Source: Bactrocera neohumeralis
Taxonomy: Eukaryota > Arthropoda > Insecta > Diptera > Tephritidae
Direction: 5' to 3'
DNA: 64,000 nucleotides
Assembly: GCF_024586455.1 (NCBI RefSeq)
Contig: NC_065922.1
Coordinates: 19,030,089 to 19,094,088 of the forward strand
Part shown: positions 11,571-22,799 of the stretch, piece by piece
How the letters are laid out: each line of letters begins with the position of its first letter
How positions within the stretch are numbered: position 1 is the first letter of the stretch
Position numbers and translations under genes: made by a program
The notes under the pieces: model-generated
The model's input: the letters and a program-made list of their open reading frames with translations, nothing else
What the model was told of the DNA's origin: nothing
Databases searched by the model: none

Positions 11571-11979
11571 GTAAGTCAATCAAATGGTAATAGAAATCGA
11601 ATACTCCATATGTCTTCGAATATAGTGTCTATAAATTAAAAATAAATATGAAATAAGGTAGGTGAGACAATATTCTGTTGCCATAAAAGAGCTATGTGTG
11701 TGTGATGGTAAATTATGTAGTCAAATCAAATGTTGTAAACTAATTTACTATGTATGAGTGCCAATCCAAACTACCCAAACAAATGTATTTTTCAATCCCT
11801 TTAACATTTCCAAGTTTATCCCGTTTTGTTGGACATATATTTTTGTCAAAAAATTAAATAACCATGTTTTGTATTTTTTGGAAAAATTTAATTATACTCT
11901 ATGGATTAGTGAGCTTTTTGAAATTATTTCAAAACTGAATTTTTAAGCTAGAAAATATAAACTTAAGAAGAAAAAAAAA

Positions 11980-13100
11980 ACAAATAAGGAAGAGCTAAGT
12001 TCGGGTATATCCGAATTAGTTAGATGGTATCTGGCAGAAATTTCACCTGTTTTGAGACTTTAGTAGACAAAGACCGATAATTTTTGAAAACAAAATAAAA
12101 TCATAAAAGGATTAAATCAATTGCAAACGAAAGATAAAAAATAACAAAAATTAAAGGAAAAATATTTAAAGAATCTGAGGTCAGATGGAAGCTAACGGAA
12201 TTATTGATGATTGATTTTTAGCAGGCAGTTATAAAGAAATCTCTCTGAATTTCAATTATAAATTGTAACCTAAAATTCAAAGTAATTCCCACCAGATGTA
12301 ATACACTTATGCCAACGATTTTTCCAGTCTTCGAAACACTTTTCATAAGCACTTTTGGAATAGTCTTCAGCCCCTTGGAAGAATTTTATTTTATCTCTTC
12401 GACCGACTGAAAACGGGCTGCACGGAACGGAATGTTTGAAGAACAAGAAAAAATCACACAAAGCCAAATCTGGTGACTACGGTGGTTGATTGATGGTATT
12501 CATTGCGTTTTTGGCTTTAAATTCGTAATCTTGCCGAATGGTGACATTATCATTGAAGAAATCTCATGAATTGTTCTTCCACCCTGCTCTAGGCCATTTT
12601 TGACAAATAGAACTCTTATTTGTCTGTTCCATCCGAAGACGTTTGTCGCCACCAAACCATTAACTATCGAAAAAAGCAATTCCCGTTGGCTAATAAAAAT
12701 ATCTATAACGTTTTTTTCTTTCCATTCCGATAATTATTGACTGGTTTGTATGTCAAACATATAAACTCATGTCTCATCGGAAGTTATAACACTCTCCATG
12801 AATCTGTAATCGGAATTCGCATGATCAAATATGTCCAAAGAGACCTTTTTACGGTATTCTTTTGAAAAAATTCAGCTTTATCGAAACCAGTCATAGCAAG
12901 GTTTCATCGAGATATCAAATTTTTACTCAAACGGACTTGCCGAATTTCAACTCGTCTCTTCATCTCTGATCATTTGTATATATATATAACCTTATATCTT
13001 TACTCTTTTGGTATTTTAGATATCATAAAATCGTTAGGTGAAAAAAATTATTATACTCTGTAGCAACATGTTGGCAAGAGTTTTAAAATATCAACCATAT
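11980..13100. repeat. Dispersed repeat split by a mariner, inside intron 2
   Basis: The left part at 11,985-12,130 opens with aggaagagctaagttcgggt, the counterpart of the tail at 4320-4358. The right part at 13,030-13,095 contains cgttaggtg and the tatactctgtagcaacatgt motif typical of the other end. A mariner remnant fills the middle. Similar ends occur alone at 37,440-37,510. Confidence 0.55.
12240..12990 (-). mobile_element. Mariner fragment (irritans-like), minus strand, in intron 2
   Basis: The minus strand shows the C-terminus YEKCFEDWKNRWHKCITSGG (12,270-12,350) preceded by LCDFFLFFKHSVPC, which carries the third catalytic region (CDFFLF) of mariner. Upstream words to 12,920 match the copies at 9,866 and 16,645. 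Interrupted by frameshifts. Confidence 0.75.
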
Positions 13101-13238
13101 TTAAGTTTTAAAAAAATTTGCTTATATATAGCAAATAATTGAAAAAAAAGATTTTATCAATAATTGCATATATAAAAAACTATAGTAATAAAAACAAATG
13201 TTTTTAACAACATTTTTTTCTTTATTTTCCCATTGCAG

Positions 13239-13347
13239 CTTTCCCACATGTGAATTCATTTATGATTACAAACTTTCTTGCTACTTATTTACATCACTGC
13301 CGGATTGTACTACGGTAAAATGTACGCTTTTAAATTTTTTTACATAA
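13239..13347 (+). CDS. Uncharacterised small secreted protein, exon 3 (likely terminal)
   Basis: The acceptor attgcag ends at 13,238, with a clear upstream pyrimidine tract. The first base completes an Asn codon begun in exon 2, and the frame continues as FPTCEFIYDYKLSCYLFTSL, PDCTTVKC and on to TAA at 13,345-13,347. It adds four cysteines. A polyadenylation signal AATAAA is at 13,461-13,466. An alternative is a weak donor (gtaaaa) at 13,315 leading to a further exon; if so, the last ten residues given here are not coding. Confidence 0.5.
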
Positions 13348-13349
13348 AC

Positions 13350-15180
13350 ACTAGTAACAATTACATAGCTAATTATAGTTATAATTATTTACAATTAAAA
13401 TATTTAAAAATAATTTTTTATTTTAAGTAAATTTTGTAAATATATTTATATTAAAATTAAAATAAATAAATGTACATTTTTTAAATAAATAAATTAAATA
13501 TTTTAACAAATTAACAAGAGCATTTTGAATAAAAATTTAATATTTTTATAATATAAAAGCTAAAAAATAAATGCTTCAAGCAGTTGGTTGGGCTGCGTGG
13601 TGTTTCATAATTTTTTCATAATTTTTACATAATTTTTTTCCAAAAATTATTTTTTTATAAGTGATTTGCTAAGTGGTGTTTAAGAACTTTTTCTTAATTT
13701 TTGACAAAAAAAAACTATTTTTTTGTATAAGTTTTTTGCTCATTGGTGTTTAAGAATTTTTTATAATTTTTTTTATCGAAAAACTTATTTTTTTATAATT
13801 AAAATCTTCATCTGTTACGTATTATTAGTTTTGGAAGTTCCAAGCAAGCTCTTCTTTTTATTTGTGACTACATAAGTATTTTGGAAATATTTGCTCTATT
13901 GTATGTATAATTGTTCCTTTTCCACTCTCCATTGCTGCTGAGTCCTTCGCTGCTGCATCAATTTCTGATATCCTGTTGTTGTTGTTGGTTATAGTACGCC
14001 AAGTGCAGCATCGCTGCTCAAAATAAAATATAATCAAAAATTCACTTGTATTTGTTTATTAACCCCTGCATATAATAAATTCGCCACTAAATTAAATGCG
14101 CGCCTGGCAATGTTCAGCTCATATAAGTATAATTTAAAAACAAAAATAAATAAATAAATTGTATAACTCTTCATAATGTACAAACTAAATATGCCCTAGC
14201 TTGCCCACTCTGGCTAATTTTCATTGTTTGTTCATTGAGTCACCTGCAGCAGCACCGCAATTTCACTCATCCTCAGCCTCACCGAAAGCGACGCGGTGTT
14301 TTGAATTTCACTTTGTTTGTCATATTTCACTAAGTGATTTCACCACAGTGCTGACCCCTGAAAAAGGTATGCGGCTTTCAATGTCATTTCAATTGTCCGT
14401 GCTTCTTGTTTGCTGAGAGATTTACGACATATATTGTACTTACATACATACAAACCATATTATGTACATATGTACATGCATTCTCCCATGCAATATTTAC
14501 ACAAATTCCTATGTCATGCACATAAAAACACCAGTGTAGCATATTATTTGTATGTGTGAATAAGTAATGACTGTACAAACACAAATACATACATAAATAC
14601 CTTGGTTGAAGGGGTTGCATGTAAATATTTTTATTTATTTATAAACAAACATGTATTTAATGGCGTAGTTCACCCAACAACACTTCTCCACTAATATTTA
14701 CCTGCAACACACAGACACACACACACACACATCGGAATGAAATCCATGAGTTTATTTGGTTAGCTCAGTTTGACATACTTAAAGGTATTTAAGTTATTGT
14801 TTTTGCTGAGCTTTTCGTGTGCGAGGGTAGTTTGCGTCCGCTTTAATGCTTAAAACAAATTGTTTCCAGCTGTGAAAAGTAAGAGTGACATATGTGCCCG
14901 TACTGGTTATGTATGCGCATAAAATAAAATAGAATAAAATAAAAAAGTGATTTATATTAACTAAATTGCCGCAATGTCATGCTACACTTTCAGTGCCTAC
15001 ATTGATAAATACACACATATAATATAAATATATATGTAAGTATATAAATAAATATAAATGCAAACATAAAAACACTTTTGTGTACATGAGGCATGTTTTG
15101 TGGTTAAGTTGTGGGAATTTTTACGTTTACAAAAGTGCTTACGACAGTAAATATGGGCATTACAGAGGTAATATAAAACA
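13350..15180. other. AT-rich intergenic DNA downstream of the small gene
   Basis: Holds the polyadenylation signal at 13,461, TTTTTATAATTTTT-like degenerate repeats at 13,600-13,800 and a (CA)n tract at 14,710-14,731. There is a possible but weak extra exon at 14,250-14,333, discussed in the findings. No other coding evidence. Confidence 0.45.
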
Positions 15181-15259
15181 AGTTGTTCGAGAAAATTGTA
15201 AGTTTAAATAAAATAAATCAATTTTTCATGTATATTTTTTATTAACTTTAACTTTTATA

Positions 15260-16480
15260 CAATTTTCTCGCACAATATATTTTTCTTAAAGGTAAAATAA
15301 AACTATTAATTTGCGAAAATTAAAGTTTAAATCAAATCAATCTGGTATTTCTCTACTGCTTCTACTTTTTATAATATTATCTCGCATGCTATATTTTTAT
15401 CAAAAGTAAAATGCAACAATTTATTTGCAAAAATTATGCCTTAAATTAAATAAATAAATTTTATCGAGTATTTCTGTATTGCTCCTACTTTTTTATTTTT
15501 TATTTATATTTTTGTTATAATATTTTTTCATATAACAATTAAAGTTTTATTATATAAATACATAAACGCATACTTTTTTACGGCCTACTTTTAATATTAT
15601 TTTATCGCATGCTACATTTATGTCAAAGGTAAAATCAAACAAGTTATTTCTTGAATATTATGCCTTAAATTAAATAAATAAATTTTATCGAGTATTTCTG
15701 TATTGCTCCTACTTTTTATAAATATTATTTTATCGCATGCTCGAAAGTGATTTGACAACTTTTTTTTTGTGAAAATTAAAGTTTAAATCAAATGAATCCA
15801 ATATTTTTTTACGGTTACCTTTTAATATTACTTTATCGCATGCTACATTTATGTCAAAGGAAAAATCAAACAAGATATTTGCGAATATTATGCTTTAAGT
15901 AACATAAATAAATTTTATAGAGTATAGATTCGCTGTATTATTTTCTAGCATGCTATATTTTCGTCAAAAAACTTATGTAATTTATTTGCGAAGCTTTATG
16001 TAAACTTTTATCAAAAGTAAAAAAAAAAACAATATATTTTATTATTATTTCATTTTATTAATAAGTTTGGGTAGAGTATATTTTTTATATTATTCCCTCG
16101 CACGCTACATTTTTGTCAAAGGTTAAATGAAATTAGATATTTGAGAAAATTATGCTTTAAGTTAAAACTATATGCTAAAACTAAAGTCAAATGAATCAAG
16201 CTTTGCCGAGTATTTCTTAATTATATTATTTTCTATCATGCTATATTTTTCTAAAAAGTAAAAACCCAAGTTGTTGGCGAAAACGAAGCTTTATGTCAAA
16301 TAAATATATTTTGCTGACTTTTCTTTACTGGTTTCTCTTTTTATATTATTTTCTCGCATGCTATATTTTTATCAAAAGGAAAAGAAACAATGTATTTTAT
16401 ATTATTTAATTTTATTAATAAATTTAATTGAGTATTTCTTTATTACTTTTATTTCTTTATTATTTTCTCGCATGTTATTT
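15260..16480. repeat. Diverged tandem array centred on GCATGC
   Basis: About ten units, each with a tattttcTCGCATGCTAtattt core, a tcaaaggtaaaat stretch, a run like attatgctttaaattaaat and tttatcgagtatttct. Cores fall near 15,269, 15,384, 15,607, 15,735, 15,838, 15,948, 16,099, 16,237, 16,357 and 16,468. Spacing is therefore about 100-150 bp with one double gap. Units differ by many substitutions and indels, so the array is old. Confidence 0.8.
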
Positions 16481-16644
16481 TTTAAATAAACGATGGTGGA
16501 CTGTTCAAGGCCAAGTTGTTCGTTTTGTAGCACAAACTCGAGTTTAATATTTTCTGTTTATGAACTCAAGATTACTAATTTAGGTGTTCGAGTAACTAAG
16601 AACATAATTTGGAAAATTTCTCCGAATTAATTAATTAATAATTA

Positions 16645-17490
16645 TTCATCAATATTTATTTTGTCGCCTTCAAAGTAATCCCCACCAGATGTAACACACT
16701 TAAGGCAACGATTCGAAACACTTTTCCGGAGCGGCAATTTCAGTTCCCCGGAGGGCAAAAAAGAAAAACCACACGGAACCAAATTTGGTGGTTAGTCGAT
16801 GGTATTCATTGCGTTTTTAGCTTTAAATTCGGTCACATTCGTAGCTCGATGCGCTGGTGTACTATCAGCGTGTAAAATCCAATAATTGTTCCTCCACATT
16901 TCCAGCCGTTTTCGACGGATTTTCTCACGCATCCGCCTTAATAGAGCCAAATAGAACTCCTTACTGACCGACTGTCCCTCCGGAACAAATTCTTGATGCA
17001 CCAAACCACGAATAACTAAAAAAGCAAGGAGCATCACCTTGATTGTTGGGCGACTTTGGTGTATTTTTTTATTGGTTTCGTCTCGTTTTTTCCCTCCATT
17101 ACGAGGATTGTTGACTTGTTTGCATGTCAAACTCACAAACCTCTCCATGAATGTGGGATCGGACCTCCCACGATCAAGCATGTCAAAAGAGACCTATTTA
17201 CAGTACTCTTTTTGAAAAAAAATTCAGCTTCATCGAGACTAGTTGAGCAAGTAGATACGTGTTTTATACCCAAAATATCAAATAAATCAAAATCATTTGA
17301 ACTGACTCACAAGAGATGACGAGCTCTCTTGCCACCTCTCTAATTTTTGCCTGACGAATTTCACGCACCAGATCCTTCACTTTTTTAATATTTGCATCAG
17401 CTGAAAAGGTTGAAAGTCCTCCATAACGAGGAATGTCTTCAACAATCTCTCGACCGTCTTTGAAGGCTTTGTATCATTCGTAGGCTTGTG
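16645..17490 (-). mobile_element. Mariner fragment (irritans-like), minus strand
   Basis: The longest open piece (16,792-17,181 minus) reads through KVMLLAFLVIRGLVHQEFVP, SKEFYLALLRRMREKIRRKR and WILHADSTPAHRATNVTEFK. This covers the second catalytic Asp region (HADSTPAHR, normally HDNAPAHR). The helix-turn-helix end lies toward 17,480. The C-terminal end at 16,660 shares ccaccagatgtaa with the 12,240 copy. Frameshifts separate the domains. Confidence 0.8.
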
Positions 17491-17500
17491 ACAAATAATG

Positions 17501-18036
17501 GGTTGTCAAAAAAGTATTGCGGTCTTTTTATTGATTTTTTTTTTATTGAAATTAAAATGAATTTTTGATGACTCATGCCCAGCTCTTGATCGATGCTACG
17601 GCTGCTACTATGCCGGTCTCTTTCGACCAATTCAGCGATTTTATCGCAATTTTCGACGACAGGCCTTCCGGAGCGTGGCGCATCTCCGACCACCTCTACA
17701 CCAGAACGAAAACGTTGAAATCATCGTTGTGCGGAGGAAATGGAAACTGTATCGGGTCCATAAACTGCATAAATTTTATTAGCGGCTTGAGATGCATTTC
17801 TGCCTTTATCGTAGTAGTACTGTAAAATATGTCGTATTTTCTCTTTATTTTGCTCCAAGTTTGCGACGCTATAACTCACGAACGACTTAAAAGAAACGAC
17901 AATCAATCAAACACGTGTTAGCGCGTGAAATGAGCTTTCCAAAAAGGTATAGCATGACCCGATACGACGAATAAAACTAGAACTACGCGCTTTCAGCGCC
18001 AACTAGCGAAAATACCACAAGACTTTTTTGACAACC
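17501..18036 (-). mobile_element. Short non-autonomous mariner with both terminal repeats
   Basis: The ends are ggttgtcaaaaaagtattgc at 17,501 and its near-perfect inverted counterpart ending gacaacc at 18,036. A TA follows on the right. The minus strand keeps the start of a mariner transposase: MEQNKEKIRHILQYYYDKG-like, then SQAANKI, GPDTVSIS, SGRPVVENCDKIAELVERDR, up to LGMSHQ. It then jumps directly to the 3' tail attcattttaatttcaat. The whole DDE core is deleted, so it depends on a transposase elsewhere. The 34,079 copy carries the same junction. Confidence 0.85.
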
Positions 18037-18039
18037 TAA

Positions 18040-18578
18040 TATATGGTGGACTGTCTAAATGGACATGACACAAATAACTCAATAGTGTAAGCCACTTTTA
18101 TTGTAAGCCGGGGTTGCTTCTCATTTGGCATCTAGCGAAGTCAAACTGATCTTCAATTTTATTGAATATTGAAGGTTTCATAAACACAATACAGCTTTTG
18201 AAAGATCTAAATTTTCCTTCTCCACCGACACTTGTCCAATAAAATCAAAACCGCTTTTATGTTTTAATAATACTTAGTCATTTTGTAAAAATTTTGACCT
18301 AGTACCAATACAAAAAAAAATGTGAGTAAAAAATTTCAGTGAACACAAACAACGAATTGACACGAACTGCATTTCTGCCAGCTGTGGCTACTACATTTGC
18401 AATTCGTTGCGTCCGCTTGCATGCAGCACAAATTGAGCAGAAGTTTTAGTTCAAATGAAATCAAACCAATCACAGTCAATTTGGCGCTGCCCAAAAAATC
18501 CGACTTAGCCAACTTTAACTTGCGCATTTTCTGTCATATTATAGAAATATATATTTTTTAGCTTCCTCAAGTACTGTT

Positions 18579-18609
<31 letters not shown>

Positions 18610-19525
18610 AGAGAGCGATATGTTGCTGGCTGATCGGTGTCGACCATTTACCGAAATAAAAAGTCATCCAACAAACTTTTACTTCCCGTCACAAAAACTT
18701 TTACAATTTGTTCAATGTCATAGAGATATGCGTGTGTATGTGTGCGAATGTGTGGGCGTGCACAAACAGTAGACAAATCAAATATCGCACAGCTGACTTT
18801 GAATTTGAGCCGGAAAAAGCAAATACGACATATTCAGCAGCTATAAATAGCCGGAATCGAAAGGATGACATACAAACGAATGCATATTTAGTTAGTAAGA
18901 AATTAAAGTTGAGATCTCAAATTAAATTTTACTTTATTTCAAGTGTGGTGCATTGTTTAGTTAGTCTAAAATCTTTAGCTTTAATTTAATCTGGGAAATA
19001 GCATTATGTTTGCGTTAAGGATAGTTGCACTAAATATATTAATGTAAATACCAATTAACTCACATTTCATACATTAATCAACAACAAAGCATTATTATTA
19101 TTTATATTTCGTGCTTAGAAAATATTTCCTTCCATTATTTTCACAACTGCCTACAGCGTTTCTAAACACAACAAAATTTATTAGCTCCAAGCGACGTGGC
19201 CTTGCGCTTACTACGCATTGGTTACTCATACGCAGTGTCTTACTTTGTCTTTATGAGTATTTAGCAGGTTATTTGTCACCCGCAGCGCTGCTGTCAATCA
19301 GCATGAAATCAAGTCAAGTCATTATTTGTTATTGACAATCCATTAGGTTTCCGTTATGGTTGTGATTGCGCCCAATTTTGTGTATGTGTGTGTGTATTTA
19401 TATTATTTGGTTTAATTAAGGCGTTGATGTGTGATAAAGTATTTTAATGGCCGAGTGTTAATTAACTATAACAGAAATTAATTAATGTATGGTATATATA
19501 TATTTCTGATGGTAATACGCTGCAA
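18040..19525. other. Intergenic DNA, nothing recognised
   Basis: AT-rich, with an (AT)n tract at 18,583-18,610. Short open frames (18,336-18,527 minus; 18,708-18,989 plus) have no family resemblance or splice support. Confidence 0.4.
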
Positions 19526-19529
19526 GCGA

Positions 19530-19960
19530 AGTTAAAGGAAATGTTATATATGTATATTAGGGTGGGTCAAAAAAAAATAATTTTTAATAAAATTTTGCTT
19601 GATAAAAAACAAACAGAAAACTGTCAGGTGGAGGACATTCACGTTACAATTCAGAGTTTATGCTTGGTGAAGTTAAAAGAAATGTTATATATATATATAT
19701 TTATAAATTAGGGTGGATAAAAAAAAGAATTTTTTGTTTGTTTGATAATTGGAGAGACTTGTCTAAGAACTTATTCTTCAGATACAAAGCGTAAACAATA
19801 TAGTATTTATTTTTTTTTACCCACCCTAATATATAAATTTAACATTTACTTAACCAAAAGCTCATGTTTGGAGAGGCTTGCTTAGAGGTGCCTAAGAACT
19901 GTTATTTCAAATACCAAAATATTATTTTTTTCACCCACCCTAATATAAAAATTTAACTAT
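19530..19960. mobile_element. Nested foldback/MITE-like element
   Basis: The motif TTAGGGTGGGT occurs in plus orientation at 19,558 and as a variant at 19,709. It occurs inverted (ACCCACCCTAA) at 19,818-19,828 and 19,933-19,943. Outer and inner pairs are each followed inward by an A-rich or T-rich run. The paired flanks also share gaagttaaaggaaatgttat. No coding capacity. Confidence 0.65.
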
Positions 19961-20042
19961 TTAGATTGAAAAAATTTTGCGCGTAATAAAAAATATATTT
20001 TTTTCTTGATTGGGGTACTTAAAATTTTATTAAAATTTTTTC

Positions 20043-20123
20043 CTGATTTTGGAAAAAATTTAAATTTAAATTAAATTAAATGGAATTTTTTTTAAATTAA
20101 ATTTAAATTTTTTCCAAAATCAG
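20043..20123. repeat. Perfect 27-bp inverted repeat
   Basis: The left arm 20,043-20,069 (ctgattttggaaaaaattta...) is the exact reverse complement of 20,097-20,123, with a 27-bp AT-rich loop. Confidence 0.85.
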
Positions 20124-20169
20124 AATTTAAATTAAATTTTTTTTATTAAATTTAATAATTCTAATACAA

Positions 20170-20965
20170 GATTAATATAAACATAAAAGTTTGACTTAAA
20201 TTTGCTTAATTAGAACAGAAAGAATAAACAACTTAACGATATAGCTTTTAGTTAAATATTTGAAGTCTTTATTGTCCCAAATATCACCACTAACATTTCC
20301 ACAACGTCACACAAAATTAGCTTTTCTGGTGTAATAAAAACTAATTGTTTCGATAATCATTGACGCCTTAACCATAATGCAATTATAAGCATGCTTATAT
20401 ACTTAAATTTATATATATTTATATAAAGTCAATTCAAGGCAACGTAGCAATTTTCTTAACTTCCTTTAACCTTTCATACATACATATATAATAAGCATAC
20501 TACGTAAACAAAAAAAAATCGTAATCAAAAACAGATTTTTTGCTGCCGCTAATGCACATAATTATTCAACACTTTCAGCTGTTATTATATAAGCCGCCAG
20601 CTATTCAACCAAGTAGCTTGTACACATAAACATATTAGCTGAGACGTGCATACGTACATACATATGTATACTATATATGCTTATATAGACAGAATAATGC
20701 AACAATTTGGTTAACGAGCTAGAGCACAGTAGTCTAAGCGTGCAAAAAAATACAGAAAATATGTGTGTTCCTCTTCACATTTGTATATAATTTCTTCATT
20801 TAAAAAAATTTATTATTAATATTTTATTATTAAATTTTTTTTTTTTTGGTTTTTTGATACTATTTTATGCAAGACACTCAAAAAATATCAGCAAATGCAA
20901 CAGTACTAACTTTACTATATCCAATCACTTTCCTTTGCTGCTGCTTTTTCACTGTTTTCTAGCAG
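20170..20965. other. AT-rich intergenic DNA
   Basis: No recognised feature. Poly-T run near 20,836-20,848. Confidence 0.4.
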
Positions 20966-20969
20966 CATC

Positions 20970-21960
20970 AGGCAAAAAAAATGAAAACTTTTTCAGTATT
21001 ATTTGGCATTTCATCTTGGAAAGATTTACACCTGCACAACGTTTCCAAATCGTTCAACTTCATTACGATAATTCACGTTCTGTAAAGAATGAGTTTTGCG
21101 GGCTTTGCTCAACTTATGGTCAACATAATTATCCATCTTGGGACCCAACATTCATTATTGGATAATATTCGACTGAATATACTACGTACAGCGAGCAGCT
21201 ATAGCTGAGAGTGTACACGAAGACCGTGGAGAGTCGATTCGGTGCCGTTCAACGCAACTCGGACTGACGTATAGATCGACTTGCGCATTTTGCGTTGAGA
21301 TCTTAAATTCAAAAAGTTCCATGAATAGCCGTAGTTTTCGTGTCAAGTTTATTTCAAGGATGAAGCAAAATTGCCCGATTTGAAACGAAGAGCTATCTGA
21401 AGAGATTCCAAAGCTGTCATTTTATCCCGAGAAAGTAACAGTTCGGTTTTTAGAAATCAACAGTTCATATTTCTTCAAACATGATGCTGGTAATAACGTA
21501 ACCGTGATAACCGACTATATGATGTCTGAAAATTAAGCTGGTGATTTCGACGACATTTGATTTCAATAAGACGGCGCCACTTCCCTCACAAAGCATCAAT
21601 CAATGGATTTATTGAGAGAACACTTCGGTGAGCAGATAATTTCTCGTTTTGTGCCGGTCAATTGGTTACCAAGATCGTGTGATATCAGACTGTTAGACTT
21701 TTTCCTATGGGGATATGTAAAGTCTAAGTTCTATGCGGACAATCCCGCTTCCATTCAGGCTTTGGAGTAAAACATCAGCGTGTCATTCGCCAGTTACCAG
21801 TCGAAGTGCTCGAAAGAGTCATCGAAAAATGGACTCAACGAATGGTGTTTCTGAGACGTAGCCGCGGACAACATTTGAAAAGCATAATCGTCAAAAAATT
21901 AATGGCGAAGAATGTGTTTTTTCTTTAAAAAAATATAAAACCTCGAAATGGATGTTGCAA
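20970..21960 (+). mobile_element. Rosa-type (DD41D) mariner, degenerate, plus strand
   Basis: Runs from the N-terminal block (FTPAQRFQIVQLHYDNSRSV at 21,027-21,085) through the SVHEDRGESIRCR region (21,206-21,245). It continues to the DDE core (DFFLWGYVKSKFYADNPASI at 21,695-21,755) and the tail SRGQHLK near 21,862-21,880. The C-terminal end reads into accctcgaaatgg-like terminal DNA at 21,940-21,951. Stops in the core (for example before the second Asp) show that it is inactive. Confidence 0.85.
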
Positions 21961-22330
21961 GAGGATAAAAGCAGATGAAATGTCAGGTTAAATGTGGTTA
22001 AACCATTTATAAATCTAGCACGACTGAACCAAATTTGATTATCTCAGATTTGAAGAATACGTCAGCCGATCGTTAGCTTTGTCAGTACCGAAGCTATAAT
22101 ACTCTTAACAAGAAGCTTTTCTTATATCGTAGGGGGTATTAAAAGATATTTGTCTTAATTTTTTAAGTTAGTTTGTATGACAGCTATATCCTAAGAAAAA
22201 ACGTTGATGCAATTTCAGTTCGATATCTCAAGAGCTTCGCTTCTATTTAGGCAGACAAACGGACAGACCGCCGGACATGGATAAATCGACTACGTTTGCC
22301 CAAAATTGGACTTTCCGAATGGACCACCTA
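21960..22330. repeat. Dispersed repeat copy
   Basis: Contains the gtatgacagctatatcctaa module and the gacagaccgccggacatgg / aaatcgact block that also occur at 35,990-36,350. Class not determined. Confidence 0.6.
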
Positions 22331-22420
22331 AGACGCAGCCGCGGTCAACATTTAAATGAAATTATCTTCAAAAAGTAAATGACTTATATAAAAGTCTGTT
22401 GAGGATATACAATCTTTTTT
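22312..22420 (+). mobile_element. Rosa-type mariner 3' remnant
   Basis: The stretch ggaccacctaagacgcagccg followed by ggtcaacattt repeats the C-terminal coding end (LRRSRGQHLNEI-like) of the copies at 21,820-21,900 and 30,622-30,680. Confidence 0.65.
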
Positions 22421-22434
22421 ACCGTTTGTGAGGT

Positions 22435-22795
22435 CACACCAGTAGTACAATCCAATTGCAGACAGGTCGCTATGCAATTGGTGCTTCCATTGGAACGCCG
22501 TCTGCTCTTACTTCCTTTGTTCACCAAAGAGCCTACAATCAAAGGAACTTTTCGCTAGAACGCCAACTATCAATCGGACGATTTTTATGCGCTTAACTAT
22601 GTTCATGGCACTGTAGAGCTCGTACAGTTTACATCTTCTTTGATATTGATCGAGCATGGCGAAGAATAGTTCTATCGAATACTCGAAATGCTTTCTCTTC
22701 TCGGTTTATCATACTTAAACCATGTTTCTGCGCCACAGATATAAAAGGACAGGAATGATGTGAGACTTATAGGGTGTAATTTTTGTACATCTATA
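22435..22795 (-). mobile_element. Non-LTR retrotransposon C-terminal fragment
   Basis: Similar in layout to the fragments at 6090-6400 and 9000-9400: a LYELYSAMNIVKRI-like stretch near 22,598-22,640 on the minus strand and an EEKAFRVF-like one near 22,680. Heavily diverged. Confidence 0.5.
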
Positions 22796-22799
22796 TATT

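Noticed and set aside
15260..16480. Regularly spaced repeats resembling a CRISPR array
   Set aside because: Units are diverged along their whole length with no constant repeat and unique spacers, and the DNA is eukaryotic.
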